From NCBI RefSeq assembly GCF_025567315.1, contig NZ_JAOQJE010000004.1, positions 1 through 64,000 on the forward strand: a stretch of DNA of 64,000 bases, given 5' to 3'. A program made the position numbers and the translations under genes. Shown here in pieces: positions 48,439 to 57,733 of the stretch; the stretch's first letter is position 1, and each line of letters opens with the position of its first letter. A model generated the notes under the pieces. That model saw only the letters and a program-made list of their open reading frames with translations. It made no database searches and was not told the origin of the DNA. The stretch is from Agathobaculum ammoniilyticum (GTDB taxonomy: Bacteria > Bacillota > Clostridia > Oscillospirales > Butyricicoccaceae).

Positions 48439-50153
48439 TCATGCCGCTTTTCCGTTCATAATGTCATAGAGTAAATTGGCGGGGAGTATGCCGATGTGAT
48501 TGTAGCTGATGTCTACATCCTGCACCCTGTGTCCACTGGACTTGTCCGGTGCATGAACATACACGGCTTTCACCATATCGTTTAGAACCTCGGGTGTCAG
48601 CTTCTCCAGATACAAGTGCTTCTTCGCCAAGCGAATGAAGGTATCGACACTCTCCACATGATTTTCTTGGTTCTGTATTTCGTTTTCAAGCATTTCAATC
48701 TTGGCTCTCAGTTCATCCTGTTCCTGCTCATAATCATCAGATAACATCTGGAAACGAGCTTCGGAGAGCTTTCCGTTGACCATATCCTCGTAAATACGTT
48801 TGAACAATCTGTCCAGTTCAGACATGCGATTTTCAGACTTCTGCAAGGCTCTCTTTTTAGCAGAAAGCTCTTTCTTTGATTCGGCTGTTCGCTTTGCACC
48901 CAATGCCTTGCGGAACTCATCCTCATAGTTTGCGATGCAGAGGAAAAGCAAACGCATATGCTGCAAAGTTCCTTCCTCTAACACGACCGCACGGATGAAA
49001 TGTGTTTCGCACACATCTTTGCCACGCTTGCGGGAGGTGGAGCAAATGAAGTGGTCTTGTCGGGTTTCAAAACTCTTGCTGGTGCAGTAGTACAATTTCT
49101 CACCGCAATCGGCACAGCGAGCGAGACCGGAGAACATATTGGTTTTGCCTGTTTTGGTAGGTCTGCGTTTGTTCTTGCGAAGTTCCTGCACACGGTCAAA
49201 GGTATTTTGTCAATAATTGCTTCGTGGGTGTTCTCGAAAATCTTCCATTGGTTGGGAGGGGTTTCGAGTTTCTTTTTGCTCTTGTACGATAACCTGCGAG
49301 TTTTGAAATTAACTGTGTGTCCAAGGTATTCCTGCTTCTCCAGTATGCCTGAAACAGTGTCAGGCACCCAACCATACGGGTCATCGGGTGTTTTGGCGGG
49401 AGCATTGCGGCCTAACTTCATCCAATGAACAGTAGGACATTCTACCTTTGCGTCCTTCAGCTTCTTAGCAATCTGAGATGGGCCATAGCCCTCCATGCAC
49501 CATGCGAAAATCTGACGGACAACGGCTGCGGCTTCATCATCCACAATCCAATGCTTCTTTGGATTGTCGGGGTCTTTCATGTAGCCGTAGGGCGGGTTGG
49601 TGGTCAGATACTCGCCAGCTTCGCCTTTTTGCCTCATAACGGCACGGACTTTCTTACTGCTGTCCTTGACGTAAAATTCGTTGATGATATTCAAAAACGG
49701 CGTAAAATCGTTGTCCTGCTGATTGGCGCTGTCCACACCGCTGTTTACGGCGATGAAACGGACATTGTGTTCGGGGAAAAGCATCTCGGTATAGATGCCA
49801 ACCTCCAGATAGTTTCTACCGATACGGCTCATATCTTTGGCGAGGATGATACCAACTTTATCATTCTCCACCAGTTCGATCATGCGTTGCCAATCGGGTC
49901 TATTAAAGTTTGCACCGGAGTACCCGTCATCCACAAAAAACTGGATATTTTTGAAACCTTGTTCTTTAGCGTACCTATTGAGAATCGCCTTTTGATTGAC
50001 AATGCTGTTGCTATCGCCTGTCAGTTCATCGTCACGACTTAATCTACAGTAGATAGCGGTAATTTTGTCAGACTGCCTATTTATATCTTGTTCCTCCTTA
50101 ATCGGCGGGCAGTCTGCCAATACAGGATTGCTTGTATATATCATATCACACAT
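48439..50153 (-). pseudogene. tnpX: Large serine recombinase (TnpX-like) with a frameshift
   Basis: Two readings join to make one recombinase of about 570 residues. The first (50153 to about 49205) has the serine-recombinase domain (ITAIYCRLSRDDELTGDSNSI with the nucleophile Ser, IILAKDMSRIGRNYLEVGIYTE) and the recombinase domain up to HEAIIDK. The second (about 49191 to 48439) has the rest (GLARCADCGEKLYYCTSK zinc ribbon and a coiled coil). Near 49204 one base seems missing: the frame of the first part then reads a wrong C-terminus, while the second continues correctly as DRVQELRKNKRRPT. It should excise and insert the element; as it stands the enzyme is broken unless it is a sequencing error. 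Confidence 0.85.
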
Positions 50154-50190
50154 TTGTGAATAAATCTACCATTTCGTTATAGTGTTTTTC

Positions 50191-50394
50191 TTAGTTTTCG
50201 TTGTCTTTAACCATGTGGTCGAGCAGCTTTGCGGGCAAACTACGATTTCCGTCATAGCTTCCATTAAAGCGATAAGTGGTTTGACCGGAATGGATGGTTA
50301 CAGTGATCTTCGGCAACTCTGCTGCACAGTAATTGTGGGCAACAATATTGCCGTTTTCATTGATAGTGTAATTTTTATTGTTCTGCTCATTCAT
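50191..50394 (-). CDS. TnpW-like small transposon protein
   Basis: A 67-residue protein, MNEQNNKNYTINENGNIVAHNY at the start and TVTIHSGQTTYRFNGSYDGNRSLPAKLLDHM at the end. The second block, a beta hairpin ending in a short helix with 'TYrf...y....+LpaKLl+hm', is what I recall of the TnpW family in Tn4451-like elements. Function unknown. ATG 50394 has AAAGGA upstream; the longer frame to 50433 is less likely. It sits between the relaxase and the recombinase genes, as in other members. Confidence 0.55.
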   Translation of the reverse strand: MNEQNNKNYTINENGNIVAHNYCAAELPKITVTIHSGQTTYRFNGSYDGNRSLPAKLLDHMVKDNEN

Positions 50395-50474
50395 AAAAAT
50401 TGTCCTTTCTACTTGGTGGTATCCAGTTCCCAAATTGGGAACTGGACGGATGGGAATGGATTCGAATGGAATGA

Positions 50475-52061
50475 TTATCGCTCCTGTTCTTTCTTGTGTT
50501 CAATTTTTCTGCCAAGGGTCTGCTCCAGATTGTGCCGAATGGTATCGAGCCGCTGTGCTTCTTCCTTGGCAATCTGATATTGGTTGTAAAGCTCGTTTTT
50601 CTCCTTGATGAGCTGCTCCACTTCCGTCTGCAACGCCTTGTAGCTTGGCAGTTTCTTCAATCCCTTAGAATCAAAATAGCGTTTAGCGGCGTTCAGAATG
50701 ATGAAGTCGCTATCATGCTCATCACGATATTTCTGTCGGGCTTTTTCGTTTTTGCAGGCTTTCAATTCGTCGATTACATATCGGGTCTTGTGATAGTTCA
50801 GAATATTATTCCGGAACTCTTTCTTTTCTGAGATTGCAGCTTCTACGGTTTTCATTTCGATGCGAATATCACTTAGCTTCTCATGGGCGGCATCACAGGC
50901 GGCAGCTAATGCTTCTGGAGATTCGAATCCCATTTCCTGATACAGAAGATAGGTGCGGCTTGCATTTTTGAGATTGTGCTTCTTTGCCCAATGCTCGTAC
51001 CCTTTGCCCTTTTCCTTTGCGGCAGTTACATCCACCATACGGCTGACGGTGTTCTGCTGATTAACACGGTCTTGGATGGTCGGTGCGGAATGGACGGGTG
51101 CAGCTTTCGCCCTCACTTGTTTTGCGTTTCTGACAAAGACAGCGAATACAACAGCTTTATCAAAATCATTGCCCAGCTTTCGTGCCGTGATGGGTTTGGT
51201 GCGGTCGGGTGTGAGATAGGACAAACGCCCTCGGCTTTCTTTGACAGCGATACCACGGCGGAGAAGTTTTTCTGCAAAGTCATCAAAGCTAATTGCTTCT
51301 GAAAGTGCCATACGGATTTCTTCACGGAGCTTGTCTTTATCGGTTTCAAACTTGGTCTGCTTAATGGGCAAGCCCTGTTCTGCAAGAACAGCGTTTTCTT
51401 CATCCAGCGCAATCTGTCCTTTCTTCTTCGCCCAATACTCATGCTCGGTGATATGAGTTCGGCTCCCATTCAGCAGATCAATCTGATACAGACCCGCATC
51501 GTGGCACATTTCCATGACTTCGGAACAAAAGTATTCCATAGCTACGTTGGTGCATCGGTGCTTCATGTCCGGTTGAGTATGGCACGGTCTGTCCATATAT
51601 GGCATGAACGGAACTTCCATAATTCGCAGAGAGTTGATAACGATGTGTACATGAACATTGCCACTGCCGTTATGTCCGTCGGGATGAGTGCAAACGATAG
51701 CTTGATGTCCGGGAAAATGCCTTTTGCAGTATTCCTCGCCTAACTGCTGCGCCCGGTCAACGGTCAATCCGTGGTCGGGAACATCCTTGGGGTCAAAGCT
51801 GATGATATAGTGATGGCTTTTAATATCTTCCCGTTTTTGATTTTTGCTGTAGCGGAGATTGGCACGGAGACAGGCAATCGCAAAATCTTCGTCACCGCAG
51901 TTCAGCGTAGAAATGCAATAATTCTGTCTTGGAACAAGTCTGCCGTTTTCGTCCAGGGTGGGCTTCATGGTGAACTCGTCGTGTTCAAAAGTGAGGTAGG
52001 CTTCGGCGGCAGAATAGTCGGCATTTTTAGAGCTTATATGCTTGAACGTTGCCAACAGCAT
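50475..52061 (-). CDS. Relaxase / mobilization nuclease
   Basis: A 528-residue relaxase. The metal-binding motif is HVHIVINS (about residue 137), preceded by HHYIISFDPKDVPDHGLT and CTHPDGHNGSGN, a 3-His layout typical of MobP/MobQ-like relaxases in clostridial IMEs. The C-terminal half is helical and basic (EKGKGYEHWAKKHNLKNASRTYLLYQEMGFES...). It nicks oriT and carries the strand to the recipient cell, using a helper conjugation machine. Start ATG 52061 overlaps the MobC end by 35 bases, with AAGGTAGGTG before it. Confidence 0.9.
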   Translation of the reverse strand: MLLATFKHISSKNADYSAAEAYLTFEHDEFTMKPTLDENGRLVPRQNYCISTLNCGDEDFAIACLRANLRYSKNQKREDIKSHHYIISFDPKDVPDHGLTVDRAQQLGEEYCKRHFPGHQAIVCTHPDGHNGSGNVHVHIVINSLRIMEVPFMPYMDRPCHTQPDMKHRCTNVAMEYFCSEVMEMCHDAGLYQIDLLNGSRTHITEHEYWAKKKGQIALDEENAVLAEQGLPIKQTKFETDKDKLREEIRMALSEAISFDDFAEKLLRRGIAVKESRGRLSYLTPDRTKPITARKLGNDFDKAVVFAVFVRNAKQVRAKAAPVHSAPTIQDRVNQQNTVSRMVDVTAAKEKGKGYEHWAKKHNLKNASRTYLLYQEMGFESPEALAAACDAAHEKLSDIRIEMKTVEAAISEKKEFRNNILNYHKTRYVIDELKACKNEKARQKYRDEHDSDFIILNAAKRYFDSKGLKKLPSYKALQTEVEQLIKEKNELYNQYQIAKEEAQRLDTIRHNLEQTLGRKIEHKKEQER

Positions 52062-52425
52062 CACCTACCTTTTTCATCACTTCCAATTTCAGAGTGGCGA
52101 GATCAGCGGCAGAATCTTGCAATTCCTTCGCCATGGTAGGATAGGGACTGTGCCATTCATTGAGGTGTCGGGCAATCTGATTGAGGTTGTTGCCGATTCT
52201 TCCGTACTCAGCGATTAGCTTGCCGACAGCAGCCAGCAGATCATCACTGACCAATGTTGCCACAATGGTCGGTTTGATGGTTGCGCCGAAGCTTGCTTCA
52301 CGAATAAACTCCGATTGGGTCATGTCGTAAATCTCCAATCGGCGGAGAAAGTCGGCATGTTCTTCATCGTCCAGGCGGGTTTTTACGATATGGGTTCGTT
52401 TCGGTGTATTGTAGTTTTTTGTCAT
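52027..52425 (-). CDS. mobC: MobC-type plasmid mobilization relaxosome protein
   Basis: A 132-residue protein with a ribbon-helix-helix-like N-terminus (THIVKTRLDDEEHADFLRRLEIYDMTQSEFIREASF) and the MobC signature AEYGRIGNNLNQIARHLNE. It binds DNA near oriT and helps the relaxase open the strands. Directly upstream and overlapping the relaxase gene; ATG 52425 follows AGGAGG. No gene lies within 800 bases upstream of it, where oriT is expected. Confidence 0.93.
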   Translation of the reverse strand: MTKNYNTPKRTHIVKTRLDDEEHADFLRRLEIYDMTQSEFIREASFGATIKPTIVATLVSDDLLAAVGKLIAEYGRIGNNLNQIARHLNEWHSPYPTMAKELQDSAADLATLKLEVMKKVGDAVGNVQAYKL

Positions 52426-53221
52426 TCGGTTCCTCCTTCATTTGTGAAAATGGTGGTCGGCGTATGCCGTCGCTTCCGCTTTGCGGAATAGAGCAGGGTT
52501 TGGGGAAGGCACTCCCCAACAAGATTCCATGATGGGGAAAATGAGTGATAGGCGAAATTTGGAGCCATGGTAGAATCTTGCTCTTCACTACCCAGCCTTT
52601 TCGTGTTCGTCGATTTTTCAAGTTCACGCATTTGGCGCTGAACAGTATTTTGAAAAAATGACAAAGCAAAAAGAGCCGATTACACAAAACATCAGAAATC
52701 GGAGGGAGCATGGCTCTCGCTTCAAAGTGATGTTCTATGTAATCGGCTCTGAAAAATCAAAGTCGGGTTCTGCTTCGTACAGCTCCTGCCAACAGAACCA
52801 ATGGCGTGGTGGAGCAGTTCGGCACTTCCGGTGTACCGATACCGTGTCGGATAAAACCGACTCTTATAAAATATGTTTGAACATTTTAATATTCAGTTTT
52901 GTGTGGATAAACTTTCTATAATATTATTATACAAACAGCGACCTCAGTTGTCAAGATTTGAACAGGAAATACTTGCCATTGCAGTTGTATCTTTTTTATG
53001 AACAGGGGCGGCAGCACTTTTTGCTGTTGCCCCTTGATTGCCTTACAGCAGAGACGGGCGAACTTGTCAACGGTGGGCGAAGCCCGTTCATCTCGACCGT
53101 TGACATGGACGGTCGGCTCTGCTACTCGATGCAGAAAAATTCTCTCCCTATAAGGTAAGATAAATTACGCAAATTGAAAAAGCAAGGCACCAACCGTAAA
53201 AGTTAGTGCCTTGCTGCTGGA
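52426..53221. other. Non-coding region with candidate oriT
   Basis: About 800 bases without a supported gene. The main feature is AGAGCCGATTACA (52672-52684) and its perfect complement (52738-52750), 13-bp arms around a 53-base loop. It lies 250 bases upstream of mobC, where IME origins of transfer usually are. The short ORFs in the region lack ribosome sites and recognisable domains. Confidence 0.5.
53181..53215 (-). terminator. Terminator after the large methyltransferase gene
   Basis: AGCAAGGCAC (53181-53190) pairs with GTGCCTTGCT (53206-53215); minus strand continues TTTTTC. Confidence 0.8.
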
Positions 53222-55954
53222 TTATTCTCGAACAGTAGCTCTTGTTTCTTGCATAGAGAGTAACGACGATTTGATTTTATCAAAATAATCATCAATGCCG
53301 AAACTTTTCAGAACTGTATGCTCAAACTCCAAACGAATGTCATCCGACAATTCTTCAGAAACCCTCATGATTTGCCTGGATTTTAACTTCTCAAATGCCG
53401 CAATAATTTTTGTTCTGTCATTTTGGGAAACCAGTTTTGGATTAAGCATATAACAATTTGCAATGCTGTCCTTGTTCACATCCAAAACACCGAGTCCTCG
53501 CCCAAAGCCAGAAGCTTCTATATAGAACATTGTGAACATCGAATTAAGCAACGCATGATTGAGTTCCTCATCCGAATAACTCGCTTTATGGGTTAATCCA
53601 ATGAGCCTCTGATTCACGAATGACGGAGTTTCAAATTTTGCAAAGAAAAGACGCTGATCCGGATTCATCATCGTGAAGACCTCAGCAATTTCGTTGTCTT
53701 GCAACTCGTACCATTCCATACCAGTTCTTTTAAGAACTGTTGGCAGTGGCTTTCCAACACCATTTCTTTGGTCAACAAATTTTGTTATCCACTCCAGTGC
53801 ACCAATATGACCTTGCTTTTCCAAATCCGCTGTTGATACACCACAGCAGAAAGCATCTCTGTCCGCTGTTGCAGTAAGTCGATTTACATTTCGGGCGTTT
53901 ATAAGAACCTTTTTCAGATATTGCTTTTCAATCCTATGTTCGCCCGCTTGCGGATAAAACAGCGCATCCCAACCTCTACGATTACCTCTAAAAACATGGT
54001 AAACCTCGTTGATCGGAATAATTTTATCTTTTACATTTAGCAGCCAATCAATATCGTGGAACAGAGCATTGTAACATACGTTCAGTTCTAACAGGTCATC
54101 AATCTGGCTCTGTGCATACTTCGACAGTCTTGATACGGTTTTATCCAGCTCTGTTCCCAACAATGCCGAGTTAACCAAAATGTTCTCATTATCACTATCT
54201 GTAGTCAGCTGTTCCAAGGTCTGTTTCCACAGCCAAAAATCAGTAGTAGCTTTTTGGCTGGAACCTTTCTTTTCCAACACAATGATGGTTGTCACTACAT
54301 CGGCATTTTTGAACCAGCGCCCTTTACCACTAAGGTGTACTTGTTTTAAATAATACTTCTGTCTTAATACCTCGATAAGTTTGGTGCCTGCGTTTGTACC
54401 GAGCCAAGAGTTGGAAACAATGATTCCGAGTGTTCCACCGGGCTTTATTACATCGGCAATCTTCGTTGCAATATAGCAATACAAATCTGATCTGCCATCT
54501 AATTCAGAAGCCAACGGCATTTTAGAAATTTCATCCTTGTCGTCATCAGGAATAATCTCAAATGGGACGAAAGGAAGGTTGGATACCACCGTACCAAACG
54601 CAGGCAGAGACAGATGCATTTCTTCACCTGTTTCCGGATTGACTATGGAAATATCATCTCCAATAGTCAAAGATAATGCATTGTGCTGGAACAAACGATT
54701 TGCCAGATTGATAGTATCGGAGTCTGTCATACTAATATTGGCAACCTGCAGCGGATATTTGTACTTATCGCACGCCCATACAGATTCAACTGCGTCTTTA
54801 GGTGATAATTGTGTCCTTTTGATTTCAATGGCTGCTTTGGGGATTGTTCCTGTACCACAACAACAATCCAGTATTGTATCGGTCCAATCTTTTACAGATA
54901 GACGAACCAATAGTTTTGCTAATTCCGGAGGCGTTGTGTACTGTCCGTTAATTGCTCTTTTACTGGTAGCAACAGAACCCTCCAAAATGTTCTGTAACGC
55001 TTCTTGATTGAGATTCTCAATTCCATTGCTCTTCAAGAAATTTGAATACTCAGCAAAATCTTGCCATGTCAGTTCTGGCAAAATGTCATTATATCTTACT
55101 GCGGAAAAAACATTATAAAAGTCGCATTTGGCAGTAATCTTCTGGAAAATCTGATTTGCTTCGCTTGGGGTAGTATCATAGTCAAGTTCATTGATTACAA
55201 GTGCACCATTCTGCCTATTCTTTATAATATGAGCAAAAATAATTCTGTTTGCCCAATTAAGAATTATTGTCTTAGCATAGGCTTTATACTTATCAGTTTC
55301 ATCATGTTCATATTCAGATTTTACACCAAGCCACCAATTGTCGATATAGGCTGCCATTACAGCATCTCGGAAAGCAGCTGTCTTTAATTTTTCTGCAATA
55401 ATTTCTTTATTTCGCTGAATGAGTGTTGTTATGGTGCTTTCAGAAATAATGTCACCAAGCGTAGCGTTGCGGAAATCTCCAGATACAAAATAACTGTTGA
55501 CGTCAAGGACTATTTCTTCTAAAAGTTTTTCCCAATCTGTGCGATAGGTTTCCACATCCGCCCTTGTGCGAATATGGCTCGTTGCATCCCATTGCTTAAG
55601 TTTTGAGAAAGTATTTTTCTCTCCTCTGATATAGAGAACTGCGTATGTAAAATTCCAAATCAAGCAACTATTTAAATTTAGCGCTATAGCCTTTTGCTGT
55701 GCATCTTTAATAAAGGTTTCGTCCTCAATCGGGACATCCGGCATTTTGAGTTCCCAACCTTGTAAAATAATACTTTGCTCCTTGTTGCCATAGAGAACAA
55801 CATCTGGAAACATTGTATTTCCTCGACCTGTTGAAATTGTACTTTCTCCACCGGCACGTTTAATAATTAAGTCATTTGCCGTTGCGATTGCATTAATCTT
55901 AGAGATAAGATCTATTGCCCAACTACGTTCATTTCTGCGAATAATTGTTGCCAC
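53222..55954 (-). CDS. PD-(D/E)XK nuclease - N6 adenine methyltransferase fusion
   Basis: A 910-residue protein. Near the N-terminus E38, PD at 50-51 and ELK at 68-70 (LQGWELK) form a PD-(D/E)XK nuclease pattern. Helical linker to about 330, then the class I methyltransferase core: GQYTTPPELAKLLVRL, motif I LDCCCGTGTIPKAA (363-369), and the motif IV position SNLPFVPF (459-462), NLPF where NPPY/F is usual. The C-terminal ~400 residues probably recognise DNA. The layout is that of type IIG enzymes (cutting and methylating in one chain) or a phage-defence methyltransferase. Start GTG 55954; the smaller methyltransferase gene ends nine bases upstream. Confidence 0.75.
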   Translation of the reverse strand: MATIIRRNERSWAIDLISKINAIATANDLIIKRAGGESTISTGRGNTMFPDVVLYGNKEQSIILQGWELKMPDVPIEDETFIKDAQQKAIALNLNSCLIWNFTYAVLYIRGEKNTFSKLKQWDATSHIRTRADVETYRTDWEKLLEEIVLDVNSYFVSGDFRNATLGDIISESTITTLIQRNKEIIAEKLKTAAFRDAVMAAYIDNWWLGVKSEYEHDETDKYKAYAKTIILNWANRIIFAHIIKNRQNGALVINELDYDTTPSEANQIFQKITAKCDFYNVFSAVRYNDILPELTWQDFAEYSNFLKSNGIENLNQEALQNILEGSVATSKRAINGQYTTPPELAKLLVRLSVKDWTDTILDCCCGTGTIPKAAIEIKRTQLSPKDAVESVWACDKYKYPLQVANISMTDSDTINLANRLFQHNALSLTIGDDISIVNPETGEEMHLSLPAFGTVVSNLPFVPFEIIPDDDKDEISKMPLASELDGRSDLYCYIATKIADVIKPGGTLGIIVSNSWLGTNAGTKLIEVLRQKYYLKQVHLSGKGRWFKNADVVTTIIVLEKKGSSQKATTDFWLWKQTLEQLTTDSDNENILVNSALLGTELDKTVSRLSKYAQSQIDDLLELNVCYNALFHDIDWLLNVKDKIIPINEVYHVFRGNRRGWDALFYPQAGEHRIEKQYLKKVLINARNVNRLTATADRDAFCCGVSTADLEKQGHIGALEWITKFVDQRNGVGKPLPTVLKRTGMEWYELQDNEIAEVFTMMNPDQRLFFAKFETPSFVNQRLIGLTHKASYSDEELNHALLNSMFTMFYIEASGFGRGLGVLDVNKDSIANCYMLNPKLVSQNDRTKIIAAFEKLKSRQIMRVSEELSDDIRLEFEHTVLKSFGIDDYFDKIKSSLLSMQETRATVRE

Positions 55955-55962
55955 AATGATAC

Positions 55963-56814
55963 CTACCTTTCTGTGAAATCCTTTATAAGATTAGTCACGG
56001 CAATGTGTTGACGTGTCTTTTTGTCCAAACTTTCCCACGCCAAGAACAAACGCCTTTTTGCCACATCTATATAGTTAATAGCATCTTTTTTAAACAAAGC
56101 TACATCTTCATTTTTTTCTATACCAATAAAATTACGCCCTTCCATAAGAGCTGCAACTAAAAATGATCCGCTACCAAAAGTGTTATCAAGAATCACATCG
56201 CCTGGATTGGTGTATGTACGAATGAAATATCGACCTAATTCAATAGGCTTTTGGGTAGGATGAACGACCTCGCCTTCACATTCAGCAGTCTTAATATAAA
56301 CGATATCGGTCGGGTAGCGTTCCCCATCACTTGCAACATGGACTGGTTGGAAATCTCCATAGCTCCCGCTTAACTGGTTTTTTCTCACGCCTTTATCATA
56401 AGGTTCGCCCTTGGTCATTTGTGGATGGTACGTTGGTTGTTTTTTATAGAATACGCATACATCCTCATGTTTTCTCAACGGTTGCTTCTTAACATTAAGG
56501 AAATTAGTCGGTTTAGACTTTTCCCAGATCCATTTATACTTATAATACTTTGGCTGGCTGAGAATGAGTTTTGCGGTAAATAGACCTTGTGATGTAAGTA
56601 CAATGGCACCATTAGGCTTAATAATTCGTAAATATTGTTCCCATAGCAAATCAAGGGGAATATAGCTATCCCATTTGTTCTGTGTCATTCCATATGGAAG
56701 ATCGCAAAGGATCATGTCGACAGAAGCGTCAGGAATACGTTTCATGCACTCAAGACAATCTTCTTCAAAAAGGGTATTGACCATAGGATAAAGTGGAGAG
56801 TTAATATCAATCAT
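55963..56814 (-). CDS. DNA methyltransferase, beta class (N4-C/N6-A)
   Basis: A 283-residue DNA methyltransferase. Motif IV DLPYGMTQNKWD (38-41) comes first and motif I DNTFGSGSF (210-218) later, with HPTQKP between: the order of beta-class enzymes. It should methylate N6-adenine or N4-cytosine. Short length and no target domain insert are usual. ATG 56814 is chosen; an extension in frame to 56949 overlaps the XRE gene. The XRE stop (56807) overlaps this start, and the large fusion follows after nine bases, so the three form one operon. Confidence 0.88.
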   Translation of the reverse strand: MIDINSPLYPMVNTLFEEDCLECMKRIPDASVDMILCDLPYGMTQNKWDSYIPLDLLWEQYLRIIKPNGAIVLTSQGLFTAKLILSQPKYYKYKWIWEKSKPTNFLNVKKQPLRKHEDVCVFYKKQPTYHPQMTKGEPYDKGVRKNQLSGSYGDFQPVHVASDGERYPTDIVYIKTAECEGEVVHPTQKPIELGRYFIRTYTNPGDVILDNTFGSGSFLVAALMEGRNFIGIEKNEDVALFKKDAINYIDVAKRRLFLAWESLDKKTRQHIAVTNLIKDFTER

Positions 56815-57034
56815 GTTTTTCTTCCTCCTCTCCAATTGAATTGAATTCCAAAATATCATCGACTCCACAGTGGAGGGTTTTGCAAATCTTCTCAATGCTA
56901 TCGAGAGAAATATAATTATCACGCTTGATACGGGTAATGATATTGGCACTAAATCCTGCTTTCTCCATTAGCTCGGCATTAGTCATACCCTTATCAATCA
57001 ATAAGTGAAATAATTTTTTATAGGTTACAGCCAT
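56807..57034 (-). CDS. XRE regulator of the cargo operon
   Basis: A 75-residue XRE protein: YKKLFHLLIDKGMTNAELMEKAGFSANIITRIKRDNYISLDSIEKICKTLHCGVDDILEF. It is of the short, C-protein-like size seen in front of restriction-modification genes. AGGAGG precedes ATG 57034. Its stop overlaps the start of the methyltransferase gene, so it probably times expression of the two enzymes. Confidence 0.88.
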   Translation of the reverse strand: MAVTYKKLFHLLIDKGMTNAELMEKAGFSANIITRIKRDNYISLDSIEKICKTLHCGVDDILEFNSIGEEEEKHD

Positions 57035-57133
57035 AGCGAATCCCTCCTTACATTAATAAATATTATATCACGAAAGTGTGAATTTTTCAATAGGTTTGCA
57101 TGAATTTGTTTTTTCGTCCACTCTGAAAGAAAA

Positions 57134-57169
57134 AGAGGGACTTGTGCCACCTTGAACACAAGATCCTCT
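57134..57169 (-). terminator. Terminator after tnpV
   Basis: AGAGGGACTTGTG (57134-57146) and CACAAGATCCTCT (57157-57169) form an imperfect 13-bp stem; the minus strand then reads TTTTTCTTT. Confidence 0.75.
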
Positions 57170-57175
57170 GCGGTA

Positions 57176-57526
57176 TCAGTTATAACTCAATTCGTGTTTC
57201 ACAATTTCTTCTGCACGGTTGCGGATACTGTTCATAGCTCCAACCCATGCCATTTGGTCAGTTGCCTTCATGTTCTCTGTCACACCCTCAGCAGCTTTCA
57301 TCTGCTCGATGATAAGTTCAAGACGGTTCTGTGCCTGCTCGTTCAAATCAGCCAGATACGTCCACAGTTCACCGCTAAGGCACAAATCATTGAAGCGTAT
57401 GGGATTATGTTCCTTGATGTAATCCCTGTGCATACGTCCCCAACAACCAATAGGTCTGTTTTCCTCTGGTAAGCGAATATTTGGAATATAGTAATCACCG
57501 CAACGAATATAAGTAAGTTCCTGCAT
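57176..57526 (-). CDS. tnpV: TnpV-family transposon protein
   Basis: A 116-residue protein. ELTYIRCGDYYIPNIRLPEENRPIGCWGRMHRDYIKEHNP and MAWVGAMNSIRNRAEEIVKHELSYN are the two TnpV blocks known from Tn4451-type elements. Its function in the element is unclear. ATG 57526 has GGAGG eight bases upstream. It lies only 131 bases from the right terminal repeat. Confidence 0.93.
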   Translation of the reverse strand: MQELTYIRCGDYYIPNIRLPEENRPIGCWGRMHRDYIKEHNPIRFNDLCLSGELWTYLADLNEQAQNRLELIIEQMKAAEGVTENMKATDQMAWVGAMNSIRNRAEEIVKHELSYN

Positions 57527-57656
57527 TGTTTGTTCCTCCAATCATAGTATGAAAATTCTTTAAAGACAGAAAAAGGCGATACCTGGTTGTGAAAACCAAG
57601 CATCACCAATTTTTCTTGTCGCACCCTGTACGGCAGCTACCCTATGCCAGTAATGT

Positions 57657-57701
57657 TCTCATACTGTCTTATTGATAGCCACCCTTTGCGGCCTGTTTTT
57701 T
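57657..57701. repeat. Right terminal repeat and right arm of the split terminator
   Basis: 57657-57675 is the outer end of the element, complementary to 48392-48410 with four mismatches. It is followed immediately by AGCC-ACCCT-TT-GCGGCCTG-TTTTTT (57677-57702), the host terminator arm that pairs with 48368-48392. Confidence 0.75.
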
Positions 57702-57733
57702 CACCCGGCGGTGCCGGAAGCGCAAAAATAAAA

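Larger units (their letters stand above)
48392..57675. mobile_element. Tn4451-like integrative mobilizable element
   Basis: A 9.3-kb element, visibly more AT-rich than the chromosome. Its ends carry imperfect inverted repeats (TCAATAAAACAGTATCATA at 48392-48410; the complement of 57657-57675 reads TCAATAAGACAGTATGAGA). All genes lie on the minus strand: a large serine recombinase at one end (frameshifted), then TnpW-like, relaxase and MobC genes; a restriction-modification-like cargo; XRE; and TnpV at the other end. TnpX/TnpV/TnpW/TnpZ is the gene set of Tn4451/Tn4453 from Clostridium. Exact ends are uncertain by a few bases, and I cannot identify the 2-bp target duplication. Confidence 0.8.

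Noticed and set aside
48439..49191. Independent 250-residue zinc-ribbon protein
   Set aside because: It is the C-terminal part of the frameshifted recombinase, continuous with it one base out of frame.
52422..52664. 80-residue minus-strand ORF before mobC
   Set aside because: No ribosome site or domain, and overlaps the expected oriT region; may be a relic but cannot be supported.
52958..53158. 66-residue plus-strand ORF between mobC and the methyltransferase gene
   Set aside because: No promoter or ribosome site, opposite to all other genes of the element, no family.
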